Source of the DNA: Micromonospora wenchangensis
Lineage (GTDB): Bacteria > Actinomycetota > Actinomycetes > Mycobacteriales > Micromonosporaceae
Length of the DNA: 64,000 nucleotides
Reading direction: 5' to 3'
NCBI RefSeq assembly: GCF_002210435.1
Contig: NZ_MZMV01000002.1
Coordinates: forward strand, 1 to 64,000
Part shown: positions 8,580-15,836 of the stretch, one piece after another
Layout of the letters: each line of letters opens with the position of its first letter
Numbering within the stretch: position 1 is the first letter of the stretch
Made by a program: the position numbers and the translations under genes
The notes under the pieces: generated by a model
What the model saw: the letters and a program-made list of their open reading frames with translations, nothing else
Told to the model about the DNA's origin: nothing
Databases searched by the model: none

Positions 8580-9569
8580 TCACCAGCCGAAGGTGCGGTC
8601 GACGGCGTCGAGCACCCGGTCGAGGTCGGGCAGGTACTCCTCCTCCACCCGGCTGGCCGGGTAGGGGGTGTCGAAGCCGGTGACCCGCAGCACCGGGGAC
8701 TCCAGGGAGTAGAAGCACTCCTCGGTGATCCGCGCCGCGATCTCCGAGCCCAGCCCCAGGTTGCCCGGGGCCTCGTGGACGACCACGCACCGCCCGGTGC
8801 GCCGCACCGACTCGTACGCGGCGGTCAGGTCCAGCGGGGAGAGCGTACGCAGGTCGACGACCTCCACCTCCCGGCCGTCCTCGGCGGCGGCGGTCGCCGC
8901 GTCCAGCGCGGTGCGCACCATCGGGCCGTACGCGAGCACTGTCGCGTCGGTGCCCGGCCGCACCACCCGGGCGGCGTGCAGCGGGTACGCCCCGGACAGC
9001 GGGGCGTCCAGGTCGACCGGCCCCTTCTCCCAGTAGCGGCGCTTGGGCTCCAGGAAGACGATCGGGTCGTCGGAGGCGATGGCCTGCTGGATCATCACGT
9101 ACGCGTCCTGCGGGTTGGCGCAGGTCACCACCTTCAGCCCGGCGGTGTGCGCGAAGTACGCCTCCGGCGACTCGGAGTGGTGCTCGACCGCGCCGATGCC
9201 GCCGCCGTAGGGGATCCGGATCACCATCGGGATGGTGACCTTGCCCTGCGAGCGGTAGTGCATCTTGGCCACCTGCGACACGATCTGGTCGTACGCCGGG
9301 TAGACGAAGCCGTCGAACTGGATCTCGCAGATCGGCCGGAAGCCCCGGATGGCCAGGCCGACGGCGGTGCCGATGATGCCGGACTCGGCCAGCGGTGTGT
9401 CGATCACCCGCTGGTCGCCGAAGTCCTTCTGGAGGCCGTCGGTGATCCGGAAGACGCCGCCGAGCTTGCCGACGTCCTCGCCCATGATGACGACCTTCGG
9501 GTCGTTCTCCAGGGCGCGGCGAAGGCCGGTGTTGAGGGCCTTGCCCATGGTGAGCGTCTCGGTGGCCAT
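8580..9569 (-). CDS. bkdB: Branched-chain 2-oxoacid dehydrogenase E1 beta subunit
   Basis: Beta chain of the thiamine-diphosphate-dependent E1 decarboxylase, 329 aa, the usual length. The N-terminal part shows the transketolase-like pyrimidine-binding region (KVVIMGEDVGKLGGVFRIT, DTPLAESGIIGTAVGLAIRG). The C-terminal domain has LRTLSPLDLTA and VVVHEAPGNLGLGSEIAA. Together with E1 alpha it forms the heterotetramer that decarboxylates branched-chain oxoacids. Its ATG overlaps the E1 alpha stop by one base (TGATGG), typical of coupled translation of the two subunits in equal amounts. Confidence 0.93.
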   Translation of the reverse strand: MATETLTMGKALNTGLRRALENDPKVVIMGEDVGKLGGVFRITDGLQKDFGDQRVIDTPLAESGIIGTAVGLAIRGFRPICEIQFDGFVYPAYDQIVSQVAKMHYRSQGKVTIPMVIRIPYGGGIGAVEHHSESPEAYFAHTAGLKVVTCANPQDAYVMIQQAIASDDPIVFLEPKRRYWEKGPVDLDAPLSGAYPLHAARVVRPGTDATVLAYGPMVRTALDAATAAAEDGREVEVVDLRTLSPLDLTAAYESVRRTGRCVVVHEAPGNLGLGSEIAARITEECFYSLESPVLRVTGFDTPYPASRVEEEYLPDLDRVLDAVDRTFGW

Positions 9570-10744
9570 CAGTGCGCGCTCCCCTCGAACGACTCCAGGT
9601 ACCTGCTGAACTGGGCCCGCTGGGCGTCCAACTCGGGCGAGCCGTGCGGGTAGACGTGGTCGAACATGCTGACCGGCTGCGGGTCGGGCAGGTTCAGCAC
9701 CCGTTCGCGTAGGTGCACCGCCTCGGCGCGGGCCTGCTCGTCGACCTCGGCGAAGAACGCCTCGTCGGCGAGTTGCTGCCGGTCGAGGAACGCCTTCATC
9801 CGGGCGATCGGGTCCTTGGCCTGCCAGGCCTCGACCTCGCTGGCGATCCGGTAGCGGGTCGGGTCGTCGGAGGTGGTGTGCGCCCCCATCCGGTACGTGT
9901 ACGCCTCGATCAGGCTGGGGCCCTGGCCGAGCCGGGCGTTGTCCAGCGCGTGCCGGGTCACCGCGTACGAGGCGAGCACGTCGTTGCCGTCGACCCGGAC
10001 GCCGGGAAAGCCGAAACCGCCGGCCCGCCGGTAGAGCGGGACCCGGGTCTGCCGCTCCAGCGGCTCGGAGATGGCGTACTGGTTGTTCTGGCAGAAGAAC
10101 ACCAGCGGGGCGTTGAAGACGCTGGCCCAGACGAACGCCTCGTTGACGTCGCCCTGGCTGGTCGCGCCGTCGCCGAAGTAGGCGATCACCGCCTCGCCGT
10201 CCTCGGTGCCGGTCCTGCCGTCCATGTGGACGCCCATCGCGTACCCGGTCGCGTGCAGGGTCTGCGCCCCGATGACGATCGTGTACATGTTGAACTTGAA
10301 CTCGTTCGGGTCCCAGCCGCCCTGGTCGACGCCGCGGAACAGGCCGAGCGGCATGATCGGGTCGATGCCCCGGCAGTAGAGGACGCCGTGCTCCCGGTAG
10401 GTCGGGAAGGCCATGTCCTGGCTGCGCAGCGCCCGCCCGGAGCCGACCTGGGCCGCCTCCTGGCCGAGCAGCGAGGCCCACAGGCCCAGCTCGCCCTGCC
10501 GCTGCAACGCGGTCGCCTCGGCGTCGAGCTTGCGGACCAGCACCAGGTCGCGGTAGAGGCCGCGGTACTCCTCGTCGGTGAAGTCGACGCGGTACTCGGT
10601 GCCGTCCGGGCCGGTCGCGCTCTCGATCCGCTCGCCGGCCGGGGTGAGCAGCTGTACGAGTTCCGGCTCGCCGGTCGTGGCCCGCCGGGACCGGGGTGCG
10701 GCTCGCCGGCCGCGGCTGGAGACCGCAGGGTCGCCCTTTGCCAT
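9569..10744 (-). CDS. bkdA: Branched-chain 2-oxoacid dehydrogenase E1 alpha subunit
   Basis: Alpha chain of E1, 391 aa. The thiamine-diphosphate motif is clear: GDGATSQGDVNEAF...FFCQNN at residues 191-221. Other hallmarks are QGELGLWASLLGQEAAQVGSG and the phosphorylation-loop region YRMGAHTTSDDPTRYR. A 45-residue basic N-terminal extension precedes the domain. The ATG at 10744 follows AGGGAGAG; a GTG further upstream lacks a ribosome site. First gene of the bkdA-bkdB-bkdC operon. Branched-chain rather than pyruvate specificity is inferred from the separate alpha and beta chains and the absence of E3. Confidence 0.92.
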   Translation of the reverse strand: MAKGDPAVSSRGRRAAPRSRRATTGEPELVQLLTPAGERIESATGPDGTEYRVDFTDEEYRGLYRDLVLVRKLDAEATALQRQGELGLWASLLGQEAAQVGSGRALRSQDMAFPTYREHGVLYCRGIDPIMPLGLFRGVDQGGWDPNEFKFNMYTIVIGAQTLHATGYAMGVHMDGRTGTEDGEAVIAYFGDGATSQGDVNEAFVWASVFNAPLVFFCQNNQYAISEPLERQTRVPLYRRAGGFGFPGVRVDGNDVLASYAVTRHALDNARLGQGPSLIEAYTYRMGAHTTSDDPTRYRIASEVEAWQAKDPIARMKAFLDRQQLADEAFFAEVDEQARAEAVHLRERVLNLPDPQPVSMFDHVYPHGSPELDAQRAQFSRYLESFEGSAH

Positions 10745-11254
10745 CCGTCTCTCCCTGTCGTGTCTGTGCCCGAGCCGGGGGGTCACCCGTCCGCGCACAA
10801 CGTGCGCCGGCCCGGCTGTTGCCGGACTGGTTCCTGGCGGTCGTGCCTAGCCCCGGTGGGGGTTGCCGCACGACCTGAGCCGGATCCATGGGTCGAACCC
10901 GGTTCGGGAGCGTCGGCCACCAGCCACGCCTGCCACGGGTACGCGGAGGGCGGCTGCGTTGCCGTCGTGCCTGAATGATTGCAGAGGAGGTGAGCGGCCC
11001 CACAGTATGGCCCTCCCGCTGGTGGCGACATGTCCGCTTGGTGACCCGTGGACTTTTTTGTCATCGCCCGGTCAAGCGGTCGCGGTGTGCCGGTCGGGTG
11101 ACGGACTTTTTGTGTGTCGACACGCTGTGGTGCCTGGTGAACTGGGCGTCACTGGGTCAAGCTGACCGGTATCGGTGGGCGTTTGGCGAATAATGTCCGT
11201 TCTGATCCGTGCTGCCCACCGGCGAACACGTCCAGGTCGACGAGGGAGTGTGCG
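10745..11254. other. Divergent promoter region with short direct repeats
   Basis: A 510-base spacer between the bkd operon (leftward) and the proline-rich membrane protein (rightward). It must hold both promoters. Two similar T-tract blocks stand out: GTGGACTTTTTTGT (about 11048-11061) and GACGGACTTTTTGTGTG (about 11100-11116), unusual in this GC-rich background. A GAGGAGGTG at 10984-10992 precedes a 52-codon open frame from ATG 11007 that does not look like a conserved protein. No known riboswitch was recognised. Confidence 0.45.
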
Positions 11255-12196
11255 GTGTCCCAGCCAGGTGACGGTCCTCCGGTCCCCCTCCTCGGGCGGC
11301 ACCGGGCCGGCGGCGGCAGCTACCGGCGGATGATCGGCGTCCACCGGGCCCCGGGCCTGGGCGGGCCGCACCGGGGCTACCTGTTCACCGTCGCCCTGCT
11401 CGCCGGGGCCGCCTCCATGCCGGTCCTCGCCGCGATCAGCGCCGGCTCCGCCACCGTGGGCAGCACCGCGCTGCCGGACGGCGGCACCCCGTTCCTGCCC
11501 ACCCCGTCGGTCGGGCCGGTCGTCGTCCCGGTGCCCGCCACCGGCCAGCCGGCCCTGCCGCCGACCGTCCCGACCGGCGCGCCCCCGCCACCCACGCCGG
11601 CCCCCACCCCGGGTGACGACGGCACCGGCGTCACCCGCCGTCCCGCGCCGCCCCCGGCGGCCCCCGCCGCGACCCCCCGTCCCGTCCCCCGGACGCACGC
11701 GCCGGCCACCCCGGTCCACCCCGCTCCCACCCCCTCGCCGAGCGCCGAACCGAGCCCGAGCGCCGAACCGAGCGTCGAGCCGACGGCCACCTTCTCCGAA
11801 CCGCCACCGGACCCGTCGCCGACCTCGGCCCCCTCCGACACCCCCACGCCGGTACCCACGCCCGAGCCGACCCCCGGCCCGACGTCGACCCTGGAACCCG
11901 ACCCGACGCCGGGGCCCACGGTCGGACCGTGCCCCACCGTCACGGTCACCGTGGTCCCCACCCCGCGCCCCCGGCCCACCGTGACGGCCGTCCCGACCCG
12001 CGCCCCCCGTCCCGTCCGGCCGCCGGACGAGGTGCGCCGCGTGCCGCGCGTCGGAGCGCCACCCGTGGGTGCGTCGACCCCGGCCGCCCGCCCGCCGGCC
12101 ACCCCGGCCCCCACGCCGCAGACGCCCGCGGTACCCGCGCCGACCGGCCACGACGGCACCGACCCGGACGGTACGGTGACGAACGACGCCGGCTGA
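11255..12196 (+). CDS. Proline-rich membrane or secreted protein
   Basis: A 313-aa protein of unknown function. A basic N-terminus (about 1-40) leads to one hydrophobic segment (YLFTVALLAGAASMPVLAAI, about 43-62), either a signal peptide or a membrane anchor. The remaining 240 residues are a Pro/Thr/Ala/Ser-rich tail with short runs such as PSPSAEPSPSAEPS and many PTP units, like a wall-spanning or glycosylated stalk. There is a single cysteine (GPCPTVTVTV). The GTG at 11255 is preceded by GAGGGAG. A PAP2-like gene follows on the same strand. No domain was recognised. Confidence 0.7.
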   Translation: MSQPGDGPPVPLLGRHRAGGGSYRRMIGVHRAPGLGGPHRGYLFTVALLAGAASMPVLAAISAGSATVGSTALPDGGTPFLPTPSVGPVVVPVPATGQPALPPTVPTGAPPPPTPAPTPGDDGTGVTRRPAPPPAAPAATPRPVPRTHAPATPVHPAPTPSPSAEPSPSAEPSVEPTATFSEPPPDPSPTSAPSDTPTPVPTPEPTPGPTSTLEPDPTPGPTVGPCPTVTVTVVPTPRPRPTVTAVPTRAPRPVRPPDEVRRVPRVGAPPVGASTPAARPPATPAPTPQTPAVPAPTGHDGTDPDGTVTNDAG

Positions 12197-12378
12197 ACCG
12201 CCCGCGGTGCGGACGCCGACGGCCGGCCACCCCCCGGCGCGACGGACCGGTCGGCACGACATGCGGGGGCGGAACGCTGAGTACGCGCGACGAGGGCGGG
12301 GACCGGCCGGCGGGCGACCCCGGACCCTCCCCGACCCGCGACGTCCCGTCCTCCGGCGATCCGGTTCCCGTCGGGCCG

Positions 12379-12960
12379 GTGGGGGCGGCTACCCGGGTGG
12401 CCCGGTGGGTGACCGAGGTGACCGCGCCGGCCGTGCTGGTCACCGGGCTGACCGTGGTGATCGGCTGGCACGGCGCGGGTGGCGTACGGGGGCTGGCCTG
12501 GGGGCTGCTGGCCACGGTCTTCGCCGCCGTCATCCCGTTCGCGTACGTCCTCAGCGGGGTACGGCGGGGCCGGTTCACCGACCACCACATCGGTCGGCGT
12601 GAGCAGCGCCGGGTGCCGCTGCTGTTCGGCCTGGTGTCGGCCGCCGCCGGGCTGGCCCTGCTCGCGGCGCTCGGTGCGCCGCGCCCGGTGCTGGCGCTGG
12701 TCGCCACCGGGGTGGTCGGTCTGGTGGTGGCGGTGTCGGTCAGCCACTGGTGGAAGATGTCGATCCACTCGGCGGTGGCCGCCGGCACGCTGGTGGTGCT
12801 GGTGCTCACCTTCGGCCCCCGGCTGCTGCCGGCCGTTCCGCTGCTCGGCCTGGTCGGCTGGTCCCGGGTCCGGCTGCGCGACCACACCGTCGCGCAGGTC
12901 GTGGCCGGCGGGCTGGTGGGTGCCCTGGTGGCCGGGCTGGTCTTCGCGGCGCTGTCCTGA
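12379..12960 (+). CDS. PAP2-like phosphatase family membrane protein
   Basis: A polytopic membrane protein with five or six hydrophobic segments. SHWWKMSIHSAVAAG and GWSRVRLRDHTVAQVVAGG resemble the second and third motifs of the PAP2 superfamily (SxH and SRxxxxxHxxxD), though the last acidic residue is not obvious. The hydrophobic part starts with RVARWVTEVTAPAVLVTG. The start is uncertain: GTG 12379 is the first standard codon in frame, but a CTG at 12277 with GGGGGCGGA upstream would add 34 hydrophilic residues. Such proteins dephosphorylate lipid phosphates; the activity here is inferred. It may share a transcript with the preceding proline-rich gene. Confidence 0.65.
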   Translation: MGAATRVARWVTEVTAPAVLVTGLTVVIGWHGAGGVRGLAWGLLATVFAAVIPFAYVLSGVRRGRFTDHHIGRREQRRVPLLFGLVSAAAGLALLAALGAPRPVLALVATGVVGLVVAVSVSHWWKMSIHSAVAAGTLVVLVLTFGPRLLPAVPLLGLVGWSRVRLRDHTVAQVVAGGLVGALVAGLVFAALS

Positions 12961-12993
12961 GCCGCTGTCGGCCCGGCCGGTGTGCGGGGGTCG

Positions 12994-13680
12994 TCAGGGC
13001 TCGGGACGGAGCATGGGCGGGTGGAGCCGGGTCGCCGGCCCCCGGCGGAACAGTTGGGCGGGTCGCCCCCGTTCGCCCTCGGTGGCCCGGCCGACGGGGC
13101 TGACGAAGCCGGGGGTGCCGGTGACCTTGCGGTGGAAGTTGCGCGGGTCCAGCCGGGTTCCCCAGACCGTCTCGTAGACCGCCCGCAGTTGGGCCACGGT
13201 GAACTCGGGCGGGCAGAAGGCGCTGGCCAGCGGGGTGTACTCCAGTTTCGCGCGGGCCCGTTCCAGGCCGTCGGCGACGATCAGGTCGTGGTCGAAGGCG
13301 AGCTGACCGGGGGTGATCCGGGTGACCGGCACCCACTCGGCCAAGGCGGCGTCCGAGCCGGCCACCGGGGTGGGCAGGTCGGGCAGCAGCGCCAGCCAGG
13401 CCACGGTGACCACCCGTCCGCGCGGGTCGCGGCCGGGTCGGCCGTACGTGCCGAGCTGTTCCAGGTGGCCGACCGGCTCCGGTAGTCCGGTCTCCTCGGT
13501 CAGCTCCCGGGCGGCGGCGTCGGGCAGGTCCTCGTCGACGTGGACGAAGCCGCCCGGCAGTGCCCACCGGTCCCGGTCCGGCGGGACGCCCCGGCGGACG
13601 AGCAGCAGGTGCAACGCGTCGGCGCGCACGGTGAGCACCACCAGGTCCACCGTCACGGCGAAGGGCGGGTAGTCGGTCAT
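12994..13680 (-). CDS. NrtR-type Nudix transcriptional regulator
   Basis: A 228-aa protein with an N-terminal Nudix domain and a C-terminal winged helix, the layout of NrtR repressors, which sense ADP-ribose and related NAD metabolites. The Nudix box is complete at residues 44-66 (Gx5Ex7RELTEETGL), so hydrolase activity may be retained. The C-terminal part contains EFTVAQLRAVYETVWGTRLDPRNFHRKV, typical of the NrtR DNA-binding domain. It is divergent from an SPFH gene and a NAD-kinase-like gene, with a perfect inverted repeat in the spacer. Autoregulation and control of the neighbours are inferred. The ATG at 13680 has only a weak ribosome site. The gene ends tail to tail with the PAP2-like gene. 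Confidence 0.87.
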   Translation of the reverse strand: MTDYPPFAVTVDLVVLTVRADALHLLLVRRGVPPDRDRWALPGGFVHVDEDLPDAAARELTEETGLPEPVGHLEQLGTYGRPGRDPRGRVVTVAWLALLPDLPTPVAGSDAALAEWVPVTRITPGQLAFDHDLIVADGLERARAKLEYTPLASAFCPPEFTVAQLRAVYETVWGTRLDPRNFHRKVTGTPGFVSPVGRATEGERGRPAQLFRRGPATRLHPPMLRPEP

Positions 13681-13697
13681 CGTTTTATCACCACCTT

Positions 13698-13726
13698 GAC
13701 GATAACTTAGCAGAGCGGTTATCGTC
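13698..13726. promoter_or_regulatory. Candidate NrtR operator
   Basis: GACGATAAC (13698-13706) and GTTATCGTC (13718-13726) form a perfect 9-base inverted repeat with an 11-base spacer, centred in the 75-base gap between the divergent Nudix regulator and the SPFH gene. Two-turn spacing of the half-site centres fits binding by a dimer. The AT-rich halves contrast with the GC-rich surroundings. Confidence 0.75.
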
Positions 13727-13755
13727 GTAGCGACGAAAAAGGGGAGGGTGAAGCC

Positions 13756-14373
13756 ATGGCCGACGTGACGCGACGACTCTTCCTGCGCCACCTGCGCGGG
13801 ACACCTACCAACTGGGTACGGCTGCACGTCGCCGGCCGGGTCCGGCGGGAGGGGACCGGCCAGTCGTTCTGGTACCGGCCGCTGACCGCCGTGCTGAGCG
13901 AGGTGCCGGTGGACGACCGGGAACTGCCGCTGCTCTTCCACGCCCGTACCGGTGACTTCGCCGACATCACCGTCCAGGCTACCGTGACCTACCGGGTGGC
14001 CGACCCGGCGCTCGCCGCCGCCCGGCTCGACTTCTCGGTCGACCCGCGCACCGGCCGGGCCCGCTCCCGCCCCCTCGACCAGGTGGCCACGCTGCTGGCC
14101 GAGCTGGCCCAGCAACCCGCCCTCGACCTGCTCGCCCGGGTGCCGCTGGCCGAGGCGCTGACCACCGTGGCACCCGTACGGGAGGCGGTCTCCGCCGCGC
14201 TCGGCACCGAGCCCCGGCTCGCCGACATCGGCGTCGCCGTGGTCAGCGCCCGGGTCGTCGCCGTCCGGCCCGAACCGGAACTGGAACGCGCCCTGCAGAC
14301 CCCCACCCGGGAGGCCGTGCAGGTGCAGGCCGACCGGGCCACGTACGCGCGCCGGGCCCAGGCCGTCGAGTAG
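13756..14373 (+). CDS. SPFH/Band-7 protein, N-terminal part ending at amber codon
   Basis: A 205-aa reading frame that is clearly the SPFH (stomatin/prohibitin/flotillin) domain: LPLLFHARTGDFADITVQATVTYRVADPALAAARLDF, then a predicted helical region ending TYARRAQAVE. It stops at TAG 14371-14373, but the same frame continues uninterrupted with typical SPFH coiled-coil sequence (ERGIAENELQNKIELARREQ) to 14907. AGGGGAGGG precedes the ATG at 13756. No obvious N-terminal membrane segment is present, as in soluble actinobacterial SPFH proteins. In such proteins the domain oligomerises on membranes. It belongs to the unit controlled by the 13698-13726 operator. Confidence 0.8.
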   Translation: MADVTRRLFLRHLRGTPTNWVRLHVAGRVRREGTGQSFWYRPLTAVLSEVPVDDRELPLLFHARTGDFADITVQATVTYRVADPALAAARLDFSVDPRTGRARSRPLDQVATLLAELAQQPALDLLARVPLAEALTTVAPVREAVSAALGTEPRLADIGVAVVSARVVAVRPEPELERALQTPTREAVQVQADRATYARRAQAVE

Positions 14374-14907
14374 GAACGCGGCATCGCCGAGAACGAACTC
14401 CAGAACAAGATCGAACTGGCCCGTCGGGAACAGCAGCTCGTCGAGCAGCACGGGGCGAACGCCCGTCGCCGGGCCGAACTCGACGCCGCCGCCGAACTGG
14501 CCGGCGCCCACGGCAAGGCGGAACGGGAACAGGTCGCCAACACCGCCGCCGCCGAGCGGGCCCGGGTGCTCGCCACCGCCGAGGCGGAGAAGGAACGCCT
14601 GCTCGCCGCCGGTGCCGCCGACAAGGAACGGACGCTCGCCCTGGCCAAGGCCGAGACGGTACGCGCCGTCGGCGCCGCCGAGGCCGAGGCGGAGGCGGCG
14701 AAGCTGGCCACGTACGCCGAACTGCCGCCGGCCGTCCTGCAGGCCCTCACCGTCCGGGAACTCGCCGGTCAGCTCCCCCCGATCGGCCAGCTCACGGTCA
14801 CCCCTGACCTGCTCGCCGACCTGCTCGGCCGGCTCACCGGCCCGACCGGAACGCTCACCGGCCCGACCGGGACGCTCACCGGCCCGACCGGGGCGGGCGA
14901 CCGGTGA
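14374..14907 (+). pseudogene. SPFH protein, C-terminal coiled coil cut off by TAG
   Basis: In the same frame directly after the amber codon, 177 sense codons encode an Ala/Glu/Arg-rich coiled coil (EKERLLAAGAADKERTLALAKAETVRA), a conserved-looking tail (LPPAVLQALTVRELAGQLPPIGQLTVTPDLLADLLG) and three 21-base tandem repeats (14833-14895) encoding LTGPTGT units. It has no ribosome site of its own near the TAG. The coding quality is intact, so the stop is recent, an error in the sequence, or read through. Its end overlaps the next gene by four bases (GTGA), implying that translation was meant to reach this point. Confidence 0.75.
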
Positions 14908-15815
14908 GCGCCACCCTGGCCCCCCGGGTGGTGGTCGTGCGCCGCCCCAGCGAGCTGGACGAACTGCTCGCCCGGCACGGCACCCGGGCGGCCGCCCAGT
15001 GGTACCTGCGCGCCCGGGGGCGGGACCTGGCCGAGGTGGTGGACCGGCACGAGGCCCTCCAGGCGGCGCTGACCGCCGTCGCGGCGGCCGTCCCCGCCGA
15101 CTGGCGACGCGGCACGGTGAACCGGGACGACCTGCCCCGGTTCCTGTTCGGGCCGGAGGACGTCGTCGTCGCCGTCGGGCCGGACGGACTGGTCGCCAAC
15201 GTGGCGAAGTACCTCGGCGGGCAACCCGTCGTCGGCGTCGACCCGGAGCCGGGCCGCAACGCCGGGGTGCTGGTCCGGTGCACCGGCGACCAGGTGGCCG
15301 CCCTGCTGCCGGCGGTGGCGGCCGGGGCCGCGCCGCTGCGGCACCGGGCCATGGTCCGGGCCACCCTCGACGACGGTCAGGAACTGGTCGGCCTCAACGA
15401 GGTGTACGTCGGGCACCCCTCCCACCAGTCGGCCCGCTACCTGCTCGACGTGACCTCCGACGGCCGACCCCGCCGGGAGCGGCAGTCGTCCTCCGGGGTG
15501 GTCGTCGGCACCGGCACCGGGGCGACCGGCTGGTGCGCCTCGATCGCCAGGGGTCGACCGGCCGCCGTCGCGCTCCCCGCCCCGCAGGAACCGGCGCTGT
15601 GCTGGTTCGTCCGGGAGGCGTGGCCGTCCCCGGTCACCGGGGCCGACCTGGTCGCCGGCCGCCTCGACGGCACCGACACGCTGGAGCTGACCGCCGAGTC
15701 CGACGGCCTGGTGGCCTTCGCCGACGGCCTGGAGACCGACCGGTTGACGCTGCGCTGGGGCCAGCGCGTCCGCCTCGACGTCGCCCCCGGCCGGCTGGCC
15801 CTGGTCGAACCCTGA
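14904..15815 (+). CDS. NAD-kinase-like protein
   Basis: A 303-aa protein whose central part follows the NAD kinase pattern. VVVAVGPDGLVANVAKYL with GPDG at residues 92-95 stands where NAD kinases have GGDGT. LVGLNEVYVG gives the Asn165-Glu166 pair. SSSGVVVGTGTGATGW (residues 196-210) matches the DGxxxSTPTGSTAY loop. The GGDGT variant (GPDG) and the TGTGATGW loop are both non-standard, so catalysis may differ from NADP synthesis. The GTG start overlaps the SPFH stop by four bases. The context with an NrtR-type regulator supports a role in NAD metabolism. A plain housekeeping NAD kinase is less likely given the degenerate motifs. Confidence 0.75.
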   Translation: MSATLAPRVVVVRRPSELDELLARHGTRAAAQWYLRARGRDLAEVVDRHEALQAALTAVAAAVPADWRRGTVNRDDLPRFLFGPEDVVVAVGPDGLVANVAKYLGGQPVVGVDPEPGRNAGVLVRCTGDQVAALLPAVAAGAAPLRHRAMVRATLDDGQELVGLNEVYVGHPSHQSARYLLDVTSDGRPRRERQSSSGVVVGTGTGATGWCASIARGRPAAVALPAPQEPALCWFVREAWPSPVTGADLVAGRLDGTDTLELTAESDGLVAFADGLETDRLTLRWGQRVRLDVAPGRLALVEP

Positions 15816-15836
15816 CCGGCGGCCGGCCGGTCAGGG
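15810..15836. terminator. Bidirectional terminator overlapping two stop codons
   Basis: CCCTGACCGGC (15810-15820) pairs with GCCGGTCAGGG (15826-15836) around GGCCG. The left arm contains the TGA of the NAD-kinase-like gene and the right arm the TCA (TGA on the minus strand) of the convergent 408-aa gene, so a single symmetric hairpin supplies both stop codons and terminators. Confidence 0.75.

Noticed and set aside
11007..11165. A 52-codon gene with an upstream GAGGAGGTG
   Set aside because: The spacing to the ATG is too long and the sequence shows no conserved-looking segment; treated as intergenic.
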